Shown here in pieces: positions 1 through 4,744 of a stretch of DNA of 6,131 bases; the stretch's first letter is position 1; every line of letters begins with the position of its first letter. The translations under genes and the position numbers were made by a program. Origin of the DNA: Candidatus Woesearchaeota archaeon (GTDB lineage Archaea > Nanobdellota > Nanobdellia > Woesearchaeales > UBA11576); NCBI GenBank assembly GCA_016219765.1, contig JACRKM010000173.1, forward strand, positions 1 to 6,131, written 5' to 3'. The notes beneath the pieces are model-generated. The model was not told the DNA's origin. It saw only the letters and a program-made list of their open reading frames with translations, and did not search any database.

Positions 1-2
1 TT

Positions 3-35
3 GAACAACTCAAGAAGAAAATCATTGCAGGATGA
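3..35 (+). CDS. C-terminal end of upstream gene, probably ribosomal protein uL18 (partial)
   Basis: Reading in frame from base 3 gives EQLKKKIIAG followed by TGA at 33-35; the other two forward frames are less protein-like. A lysine-rich tail of this kind fits the C-terminus of archaeal uL18, and uL18 is the gene expected directly before uS5 in archaeal spc-type clusters. The identification rests mostly on gene order, because only ten residues are visible. The last three codons and the stop lie inside a 20-base tandem duplication (24-63), so the gene's end has itself been copied downstream. Confidence 0.5.
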   Translation, partial: EQLKKKIIAG

Positions 36-63
36 CACTAACAATTGCAGGATGATACTAACA
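24..63 (+). repeat. 20-base tandem duplication over the end of the upstream gene
   Basis: Two abutting copies, 24-43 and 44-63, of ATTGCAGGATGACACTAACA. They differ only at 36/56 (C versus T). Each copy contains the sequence encoding Ile-Ala-Gly-stop. Because the unit is not a multiple of three, the second copy lies in another frame relative to the first and sits behind the first stop codon, so it is untranslated. Confidence 0.9.
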
Positions 64-90
64 TGATAATCAGGCTATGTGCGCGCGCCC

Positions 91-145
91 CATACTGCCG
101 CCAGCATATAGCACATACAGCCCATACACATTACATACACACATT
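91..145 (+). repeat. Degenerate CATA-type short repeats before uS5
   Basis: CATACTGCC (91-99), CATATAGCA (105-113), CATACAGCC (114-122) and CATACACAT (123-131), followed by TACATACACACATTA, form a loose array with a 9-base period in the last three units. It is preceded by an alternating GTGCGCGCGC run at 79-88. No coding potential is apparent in 64-170. I see no clear TATA element here; the stretch looks like the accumulated result of short duplications. Confidence 0.5.
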
Positions 146-157
146 AATCAGTTCGTT

Positions 158-163
158 GTGAGG
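158..163 (+). promoter_or_regulatory. Ribosome binding site of uS5
   Basis: GTGAGG lies seven bases before the ATG at 171. It partly matches the GGAGGTGAT complement of the archaeal 16S rRNA 3' end. The next bases, AATCATCATG including the start codon, recur exactly before the uL15 start at 1704-1713. Confidence 0.55.
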
Positions 164-170
164 AATCATC

Positions 171-1073
171 ATGCCTAAAAAAGCAAACAAACCTTCAAGT
201 CAACCACAAGAAAAAACCCATTCACAGGAAAAAACCGACAAAAAGACTGGCGAGCTTTCGCCAGAGAGTGCTTCAAGTGCAGGAGCAGAGCCAGCAGCAG
301 CTGTGCCTCTGGAAGTCGTGGAAGAAGTGGCAGAAGCACTCGTTGTGCCAGAAACCGAAGAAGAGATCCTTAAAAAAATCCCTAAAAAACAATTCGACAC
401 TGAAAACTGGAAACCGAAAACCACGCTCGGCGCGAAAGTCAAGCGTGGAGAAATCACAGACATAGACTCGATCCTTGACGAAGGACAGCAAATCCTCGAA
501 CCCGAAATCACCGAAATCCTACTACCAAATGTAGAATCCGACCTTTTGCTTGTCGGGCAATCAAAAGGAAAGTTTGGCGGCGGCGCGCGCAGAGTGTTCC
601 GGCAGACCCAAAAGAAAACCATGGAAGGAAACAAACCCTCCTTTGCCACATATGCAGTCTTAGGCGATCGAAGAGGACACGTTGGAGTCGGATACGGAAA
701 ATCACGCGAAACTGTTCCTGCTCGGGAAAAAGCAACACGCAACGCAAAACTTGGCATTACCAAAATCCGCCTAGGATGCGGCTCATGGCAGTGCAGCTGT
801 AAAGAAGCACACTCTATCCCATTTATGGTTGAAGGAAAATGCGGCTCAGTAATCGTCAGGCTTATCCCTGCACCCAAAGGAACAGGACTTGTCGCACCAA
901 GTGAAGTTGCAAAGATACTCCGATTCGCAGGCATCGAAGATGTGTGGTCCAAAACATTCGGCAAGACTACATCGCGCTTTAATCTTGTCATCGCAACGAT
1001 GGAAGCGCTCAAACAGCTTATGCTAACTAAAGTCCGATCACGAGATATCGAAGCGCTAAACATCAAACAGTAA
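171..1073 (+). CDS. rps5: Small-subunit ribosomal protein uS5 (archaeal S5), with N-terminal extension
   Basis: uS5 is a 30S protein near the mRNA entry path and the decoding centre, and it affects accuracy. Residues about 78-128 hold the archaeal pre-domain (ENWKPKTTLG, GEITDIDSI, ILEPEITEILLPN). Residues 140-210 form the double-stranded-RNA-binding S5 domain, ending in GCGSWQCSC at 202-210 and HSIPF at 214-218; cysteines 203, 208, 210 and 224 are candidate metal ligands. The C-terminal domain carries RLIPAPKGTGLV (230-241) and AGIEDVWSKTFG (253-264). At 300 residues it is longer than the usual 200-240. The excess is residues 1 to about 75, rich in Lys, Glu, Ser and Ala, with a QEKTHS/QEKTDK tandem at 13-24. 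The ATG at 171 is supported by GTGAGG upstream. Gene order uS5-uL30-uL15-SecY confirms the call. Confidence 0.97.
   Translation: MPKKANKPSSQPQEKTHSQEKTDKKTGELSPESASSAGAEPAAAVPLEVVEEVAEALVVPETEEEILKKIPKKQFDTENWKPKTTLGAKVKRGEITDIDSILDEGQQILEPEITEILLPNVESDLLLVGQSKGKFGGGARRVFRQTQKKTMEGNKPSFATYAVLGDRRGHVGVGYGKSRETVPAREKATRNAKLGITKIRLGCGSWQCSCKEAHSIPFMVEGKCGSVIVRLIPAPKGTGLVAPSEVAKILRFAGIEDVWSKTFGKTTSRFNLVIATMEALKQLMLTKVRSRDIEALNIKQ
207..242 (+). repeat. 18-base in-frame tandem duplication in the uS5 extension
   Basis: Bases 207-224 and 225-242 encode QEKTHS and QEKTDK, residues 13-18 and 19-24. The first four codons of each unit are almost identical at the DNA level. The unit length of 18 keeps the reading frame. 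It lies in the part of uS5 that has no counterpart in ordinary archaeal family members. Confidence 0.75.
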
Positions 1074-1094
1074 AACGCTACACAAACGCTACAC
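1073..1094 (+). repeat. 11-base perfect tandem duplication after uS5
   Basis: AAACGCTACAC occurs at 1073-1083 and again directly at 1084-1094 with no mismatch. It starts at the last base of the uS5 stop codon (TAA, 1071-1073). The unit is not a multiple of three and lies fully in the spacer. Confidence 0.9.
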
Positions 1095-1117
1095 ACTCCC
1101 ACGTTCAGTCCACGCTT

Positions 1118-1141
1118 CGATGCGATCGCGCGATGCGATAC
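1118..1141 (+). repeat. 13-base-period duplication before uL30
   Basis: CGATGCGAT occurs at 1118-1126 and 1131-1139, a period of 13 bases, with divergence in the remaining part of the unit. A weaker TGATAT pair follows at 1143-1148 and 1155-1160. Together with 1073-1094, this fills much of the 89-base uS5-uL30 spacer with duplicated sequence. Confidence 0.6.
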
Positions 1142-1153
1142 TTGATATGATAC

Positions 1154-1158
1154 GTGAT
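1154..1158 (+). promoter_or_regulatory. Ribosome binding site that sets the uL30 start
   Basis: GTGAT matches the GTGAT end of the archaeal anti-Shine-Dalgarno complement and lies four bases before the ATG at 1163. The same GTG could be read as an in-frame start three codons upstream, but its place as a binding site makes the ATG the more likely start. Confidence 0.5.
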
Positions 1159-1162
1159 ATTT

Positions 1163-1606
1163 ATGGCAACCACGACAACCCAATCAGTAAAGACCAAAGC
1201 AACCAAAGCGGCGCACAATCCAACACCGAACCAGCGCGTCGCTGTTATACTTATAAGAAGCATGATCAACAAGCGAACAGAAGTGCGTGACACCCTTAAG
1301 ATGCTTCGACTTCACCGCCAAAACGCGTGCACGGTCCATACGAAAACCCAAAGCATCCTTGGCATGCTGCGCAAGGTCAAAGACTGTACAACATTCGGCG
1401 AAATCGATGACGAAACCTACAAGACGCTGTGCGAAAAACGAGGACAGCAAGACCCTAACAACAAAGGCGCACTCAAGCCTTACTTTCGTCTTTCCCCACC
1501 CCGCGGAGGATTCGAACGCAAAGGAACCAAGAAACCGTACTCAGTTGGAGGGGCACTTGGTTACCGCGGCAACAACATAAATGATCTAATCCGAAGCATG
1601 CTGTGA
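1163..1606 (+). CDS. rpl30: Large-subunit ribosomal protein uL30 (archaeal/eukaryotic L30/L7 type)
   Basis: uL30 is a 50S surface protein. The core begins at RVAVILIRS (residues 25-33) and continues with VRDTLKMLRLHRQNAC (41-56), the conserved helix and strand of the family. LGMLRKVKD (66-74), TFGEID (77-82) and KRG (92-94) follow. The long archaeal C-terminus has FRLSPPRGGF (108-117), KKPYSVGGALGYRG (123-136) and INDLIRSML at the end; bacterial L30 (about 60 residues) lacks this part. The length of 147 residues is normal for Archaea. A GTG at 1154 could add three residues; I chose the ATG because GTGAT fits as its ribosome binding site. The first 24 residues are Thr/Lys/Ala-rich and not conserved, and include a 9-base tandem (ACCAAAGCA/ACCAAAGCG, 1193-1210). 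It lies 89 bases after uS5 and 104 before uL15. Confidence 0.96.
   Translation: MATTTTQSVKTKATKAAHNPTPNQRVAVILIRSMINKRTEVRDTLKMLRLHRQNACTVHTKTQSILGMLRKVKDCTTFGEIDDETYKTLCEKRGQQDPNNKGALKPYFRLSPPRGGFERKGTKKPYSVGGALGYRGNNINDLIRSML
1193..1210 (+). repeat. 9-base in-frame tandem duplication in the uL30 N-terminus
   Basis: ACCAAAGCA (1193-1201) is followed directly by ACCAAAGCG (1202-1210), with eight of nine bases identical. Read in frame it gives the KTKATKAA stretch ahead of the conserved core. The unit length is a multiple of three. Lys/Thr/Ala-rich sequence could produce such similarity by chance, so this is weaker than the spacer examples. Confidence 0.55.
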
Positions 1607-1627
1607 CAATCTTTGATCGAATTCGTA

Positions 1628-1676
1628 ATTGGCAGAATCTATCATTGGTACGAATCTATGTTAAATTGTAATTGTA
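1628..1676 (+). repeat. Degenerate and short tandem duplications in the uL30-uL15 spacer
   Basis: ATTGGCAGAATCTATC (1628-1643) is followed at once by ATTGGTACGAATCTATG (1644-1660). The copies share ATTGG and GAATCTAT and differ by a short indel and substitutions. Five bases further on, ATTGTA occurs twice in tandem (1665-1670, 1671-1676). The rest of this 104-base spacer is AT-rich, could hold a weak promoter, and shows no gene. Confidence 0.65.
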
Positions 1677-1710
1677 AAATGTAAGTGCAAAGCAATTATG
1701 TGAAATCATC

Positions 1711-2256
1711 ATGGTCGTCAACAAACGAAAAAAAAATTCACGCCAGCGAGGCAGCCACACCCACGGGTGGGGCGCCATGAAAAAACACCGCGGTGCAGGA
1801 CATCGTGGAGGACGCGGCAATGCAGGCACTGGCAAGCGTGCAGACCAAAAGAAGCCCAGTATCTGGGGGGATCCCGACTACTTCGGAAAGCATGGATTCG
1901 TTTCCAAATCACGCGCTCCCAAAATCAGCGCCATCAACCTCCGGACCATCGATGAGTCGCTTCCAATATGGGCTGCAGCTGGACTCGTGAACCAGAACAA
2001 TGGCGTTTTTTCCGTTGACCTAACCAATGTCGGGTACAACAAGCTTCTTGGCTCTGGGGCGCTTCACAAAAAATGCGCAATCACCGTCGATTTCTCAAGT
2101 GAGCAAGCAATACGGCGGTGTGTGTCATTGGGAAGCACAGTTACTGTCCGCTATCCAAGGCAAGAGAAGCAAACAAAGGAAAAGCAGACAAATGAAAGCA
2201 AGGCCAAGGAATCTGCTAAACTAGCACGGCAGGCTACACAAGAAGCCGAGGAATAA
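1711..2256 (+). CDS. rpl15: Large-subunit ribosomal protein uL15 (archaeal L15)
   Basis: uL15 binds 23S rRNA and acts in late 50S assembly. Its basic, glycine-rich N-terminal extension, which threads into rRNA, is clear: KKNSRQRGSHTHGWGAMKKH (residues 7-26) then RGAGHRGGRGNAGTGKR (27-43). WGDPDYFGKHGF (52-63) is typical of the archaeal family. The globular part runs through INLRTIDE (75-82), VDLTNVGYNKLLGSGAL (102-118) and ITVDFSSEQAI (124-134). The protein is 181 residues long, against about 145-150 usually. The excess is a Lys/Glu/Gln tail from about 150, probably helical or disordered, built from five-residue near-repeats (EKQTK, EKQTN, ESKAK at 152-166). GTGA at 1700-1703 lies seven bases before the ATG. 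A 228-base spacer separates it from secY. Confidence 0.96.
   Translation: MVVNKRKKNSRQRGSHTHGWGAMKKHRGAGHRGGRGNAGTGKRADQKKPSIWGDPDYFGKHGFVSKSRAPKISAINLRTIDESLPIWAAAGLVNQNNGVFSVDLTNVGYNKLLGSGALHKKCAITVDFSSEQAIRRCVSLGSTVTVRYPRQEKQTKEKQTNESKAKESAKLARQATQEAEE
2164..2193 (+). repeat. 15-base in-frame tandem duplication in the uL15 tail
   Basis: Bases 2164-2178 encode EKQTK and 2179-2193 encode EKQTN. Twelve of fifteen bases match. The unit keeps the frame and lies in the non-conserved C-terminal tail. Confidence 0.6.
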
Positions 2257-2328
2257 CCATTCGTGCGTATGACTTTCGTGTGTGCTCGTGTTAAGACATT
2301 ATTGCCTGCAGAGCAGGAGATTTTTAAG

Positions 2329-2347
2329 AGATTTTGACAATCTTTTT
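2329..2347 (+). terminator. Terminator-like hairpin with U-tract after uL15
   Basis: AGATT (2329-2333) can pair with AATCT (2339-2343) around a five-base loop, and T runs on to 2347. Another T run (2321-2325) lies just upstream. Archaeal termination depends mainly on U-rich tracts, so the T runs may matter more than the weak stem. Position between uL15 and secY would divide the cluster into two transcripts. Confidence 0.4.
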
Positions 2348-2370
2348 ATAGCACGCTCTGTTTTACTCTG

Positions 2371-2380
2371 TTTTATAATA
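2371..2380 (+). promoter_or_regulatory. TATA-like element, possible secY promoter
   Basis: TTTTATAATA resembles an archaeal TATA box. Initiation about 25 bases downstream would fall near 2400-2405, leaving a leader of roughly 80 bases before the secY ATG. A second candidate, TTTTTATA at 2343-2350, overlaps the terminator-like element. A promoter is plausible because this is the longest spacer of the cluster. AT-rich spacers often contain such strings by chance. Confidence 0.35.
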
Positions 2381-2384
2381 AATC

Positions 2385-2408
2385 ATTAAGACATAAATTA
2401 AGACATAA
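2385..2408 (+). repeat. 12-base perfect tandem duplication in the secY leader
   Basis: ATTAAGACATAA occurs at 2385-2396 and directly again at 2397-2408 without mismatch. It lies just after the TATA-like element, where transcription would start. Confidence 0.9.
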
Positions 2409-2410
2409 CC

Positions 2411-2432
2411 AAGATCCAATTAAGATCCAATG
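2411..2432 (+). repeat. 11-base tandem duplication in the secY leader
   Basis: AAGATCCAATT (2411-2421) is followed by AAGATCCAATG (2422-2432), ten of eleven bases identical. Only two bases separate it from the preceding 12-base duplication. The single difference gives the second copy an ATG at 2430, which opens a short frame ahead of secY. Confidence 0.9.
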
Positions 2433-2480
2433 AGCACGATTCCACTAAATACACTCTTTCCCATTAATACTTCGGTCTGA
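2430..2480 (+). other. Possible 16-codon leader ORF upstream of secY
   Basis: ATG at 2430 opens a frame reading MSTIPLNTLFPINTSV with TGA at 2478-2480, four bases before the secY ATG and in a different frame. If translated, a ribosome ending here could reinitiate at secY. No good ribosome binding site precedes it, and an ORF this short can arise by chance. Recorded as a possibility only. Confidence 0.15.
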
Positions 2481-2484
2481 GCCT

Positions 2485-3873
2485 ATGAGCTTGTACGACA
2501 CAATAATCCAAAACCTTCCCGAAGTTGGTGCACCAACCCAGCGAAGACTTTCTTTCAAGGAAAAACTCAAGTGGACAGGAATTGTTCTCGTATTGTTCTT
2601 TGCCATGAGCCTAATCCCTCTATTCGGCCTTGGGCAAAACGCTATGCAGCAATTCGAGTACCTCTCTATCATCCTCGGTGCGTCCTTTGGATCGATCATG
2701 TCGCTTGGTATCGGACCTCTTGTAACGTCAAGCATCGTGCTCCAACTGCTCAACGGCTCAGGACTCGTCAAGTTCGATCTGACCAGCCACGAAGGCAAGA
2801 AACGATTCCAAGGCACCCAGAAATTGCTCGGAATGTTCTTCATCATATTTGAGGCAGCCGTGTACGTCTTCATGGGAGGACTTGCGCCGCCAACAGAATT
2901 TGCAGGAACGCCCGTATTTTATGAACTAGAACTCTTGCTTGTATTCCAATTGTTTCTTGGTGGAATCATCGTCATGTTTATGGACGAAGTCGTCAGCAAA
3001 TGGGGATTTGGCTCAGGCATCAGCCTCTTCATTGTAGCCAATGTTTCACAATCAATCTTTGTCCGGGCATTCTCCCCCCTGCCATCACCCACTAATCCCG
3101 GCATCGCAACCGGAGCAATTCCCGCATTCGTCCAAAGCCTTGCAGCAGGCGATCCAACGACAGCATTCCTGATGCTTGCAGCAGTCCTCGCGACAGTCCT
3201 CGTCTTTGTCGTCGGCGTTTATGTACAATCAATGAAAGTTGAGATACCGCTCTCGTTTGGGCGCGTCAGAGGACACGGCATCCGCTGGCCGCTGTCCTTC
3301 ATTTACACTTCCAACATCCCAGTAATCCTCGTCTCAGCTCTCATCGCTAACATTCAACTCTTCGGGCGGCTACTGCAAAACTGGGGCCACCCAGTTCTCG
3401 GAACATTTGCAGGCAATACCCCCGCAAGCGGAGTTGTCGCATGGCTCTTCGCCCCAAACATCGTCGGGAAACTCATCAGAGGGAGCCTTTCAGGCATTGA
3501 TGTTGCACACGCGCTCGTCTACATCCTCTTCATGTGCGCCGGTGCAGTGGTCTTCTCCATCTTCTGGGTTCAGACAGCTGGTATGGACTCCCAAAGCCAG
3601 GCCAAAAATATCATGAATTCAGGACTTCAAATGCCAGGATTTAGGAAAGACCAACGAATCCTCGAACACATCCTAGACCGCTACATCGGACCACTCACAG
3701 TAATGGGAGGAATCGCGATTGGTATTGTTGCAGCTCTTGCAGACCTCTCAGGAGCCCTCTCAAATGGTACAGGAATTCTCCTTTCAGTCATGATCGTCTA
3801 TAAACTCTATGAAGATATTGCCCGTCAGCACATGATGGACATGAACCCAATGCTGCGCAAATTCATGGAGTAA
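2485..3873 (+). CDS. secY: Protein translocase subunit SecY (archaeal Sec61-alpha type)
   Basis: SecY is the membrane channel for protein export and insertion, working with SecE and Sec61-beta and docking the ribosome on its cytosolic side. The 462 residues suit the family's ten-helix fold. The N-terminal amphipathic helix (about 1-25) precedes TM1 (30-50). The plug and TM2b region is ASFGSIMSLGIGPLVTSSIV (66-85). GFGSGISL (174-181) opens TM5. The cytosolic loop 6/7 with SFGRVRGHGIRWPLSF (257-272) leads into IYTSNIPVILVSALI (273-287), strongly conserved in TM7. Loop 8/9 (MDSQSQAKNIMNSG through DRYIGPLTVMGG, 367-409) also contacts ribosomes, and the C-terminus has GTGILLSVMIVYKLYEDI (428-445). 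Upstream in-frame stop TAA (2464-2466) supports the ATG at 2485; the ribosome binding site is weak. Adenylate kinase, often next in euryarchaeal clusters, is absent. Confidence 0.97.
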   Translation: MSLYDTIIQNLPEVGAPTQRRLSFKEKLKWTGIVLVLFFAMSLIPLFGLGQNAMQQFEYLSIILGASFGSIMSLGIGPLVTSSIVLQLLNGSGLVKFDLTSHEGKKRFQGTQKLLGMFFIIFEAAVYVFMGGLAPPTEFAGTPVFYELELLLVFQLFLGGIIVMFMDEVVSKWGFGSGISLFIVANVSQSIFVRAFSPLPSPTNPGIATGAIPAFVQSLAAGDPTTAFLMLAAVLATVLVFVVGVYVQSMKVEIPLSFGRVRGHGIRWPLSFIYTSNIPVILVSALIANIQLFGRLLQNWGHPVLGTFAGNTPASGVVAWLFAPNIVGKLIRGSLSGIDVAHALVYILFMCAGAVVFSIFWVQTAGMDSQSQAKNIMNSGLQMPGFRKDQRILEHILDRYIGPLTVMGGIAIGIVAALADLSGALSNGTGILLSVMIVYKLYEDIARQHMMDMNPMLRKFME

Positions 3874-3882
3874 ACCCGGAGC

Positions 3883-3903
3883 CACAACTATCACAAAAAT
3901 CAC
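3883..3903 (+). repeat. Weak 9-base tandem in the secY-EMC3-like spacer
   Basis: CACAACTAT (3883-3891) and CACAAAAAT (3892-3900) match at seven of nine bases, and CAC follows. A CTGA..TCAG inverted pair lies at 3906-3915. This 68-base spacer is the one whose duplication is least convincing. Confidence 0.3.
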
Positions 3904-3941
3904 TGCTGACTTCAGTACTGCGCTTGTTCATCTGATATCCC

Positions 3942-4691
3942 ATGGTATTTGAAAGTATTCTCAACCCGCTGTTTAGTCCGCTTCTGGCACTAGACCCATT
4001 GTATTTTATTCTCATCATGTCGTTTCTTGTCTCTCTTCTCATTACGTTAGTCTATAAATGGATGACCGACCAGGTTCTGATGAAGGAACTCAAGGACAAA
4101 CTCAAAGAGCACCAACAAAAGATGAAGGAGCACAAAGGCGACACCAAGAAGGTGCTCGAGCTTCAGAAATCCGCTATGGACCTCAATATGAAATACATGC
4201 TGCATTCACTCAAACCGACACTCGTAACGTTCCTGCCAATTATCATCATCTTCGGATGGCTTGCAAATACAATTGCATACGAACCGCTTCTTCCCAACCA
4301 ACAGTTTAGCGCAGCGCTTACATTTGTCGATGGCATCAGCGGCAATGTACAAGTTGATGTTCCACAAGGGGTGAGGGTGACTGGAAACTCAACAAAAACC
4401 ATCGAAGGGGGAAAGACGGAGTTCACGTTCAAAGGAGAGGAAGGAGACTACCTTCTCGTATTCACTGTCAATGAAAAATCCTTTGAAAAAGAGGTCAGCA
4501 TCACATCCCAACAAAAATACGCACCAGTGACAAAAACATTCCGCAATGAACCCATCAAAACCGTCACTCTTTCTAACACAAAGCTCATCGTCCTTAATCT
4601 CTTCGGATGGAAGCTCGGGTGGCTAGGGGCGTATATCATCACGTCTATCGTTTTCTCGATGGGCCTGCGCAAACTTATGAAACTCCACTGA
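3942..4691 (+). CDS. DUF106 / archaeal YidC-like (EMC3/TMCO1 superfamily) membrane insertase
   Basis: Members of the Oxa1/YidC/EMC3/TMCO1 superfamily insert membrane proteins, alone or beside SecY. The three-helix plan of the archaeal DUF106 branch is visible: TM1 about 19-38, a charged cytosolic helical hairpin at 42-92 (MKELKDKLKEHQQKMKEHKG, then LELQKSAMDLNMKYMLHSLKP in register), TM2 about 93-113 with the conserved FGWL (104-107), and TM3 about 226-244. Between TM2 and TM3, residues about 120-215 form a beta-rich outer domain (alternating strands such as VQVDV, TEFTFKG, YLLVFTVN). This makes the protein 249 residues, longer than small family members of around 200. The gene after secY fits archaeal clusters, where DUF106 commonly follows secY and adk. 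TGAT (3933-3936) before the ATG is a weak binding site. Family is clear; insertase activity is inferred. Confidence 0.9.
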   Translation: MVFESILNPLFSPLLALDPLYFILIMSFLVSLLITLVYKWMTDQVLMKELKDKLKEHQQKMKEHKGDTKKVLELQKSAMDLNMKYMLHSLKPTLVTFLPIIIIFGWLANTIAYEPLLPNQQFSAALTFVDGISGNVQVDVPQGVRVTGNSTKTIEGGKTEFTFKGEEGDYLLVFTVNEKSFEKEVSITSQQKYAPVTKTFRNEPIKTVTLSNTKLIVLNLFGWKLGWLGAYIITSIVFSMGLRKLMKLH

Positions 4692-4694
4692 ATT

Positions 4695-4720
4695 TGCATT
4701 GTCAATCTGCATCGTCAATC
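4695..4720 (+). repeat. 13-base tandem duplication between the EMC3-like and radical SAM genes
   Basis: TGCATTGTCAATC (4695-4707) is followed directly by TGCATCGTCAATC (4708-4720), twelve of thirteen bases identical. It begins three bases after the stop codon of the preceding gene and fills half of the 53-base spacer. Confidence 0.9.
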
Positions 4721-4744
4721 CCAAATCATCATTTTTGAGTTCCT

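Noticed and set aside
1154..1162. GTG at 1154 as the uL30 start
   Set aside because: It would add only three residues outside the conserved core, and GTGAT is better used as the binding site for the ATG at 1163.
200..1183. 327-codon open frame on the minus strand opposite uS5
   Set aside because: It lies antisense to a clearly identified uS5 gene. Its protein is Ser/Arg/Cys-rich with no recognisable domain, as expected of a shadow frame.
2385..2432. CRISPR-like or dispersed repeat array
   Set aside because: The 12- and 11-base units are different sequences, only two copies each and without spacers, so these are local tandem duplications.
2445..2873. 142-codon minus-strand frame across the start of secY
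   Set aside because: Antisense to SecY, without a recognisable domain, and spans the secY control region.
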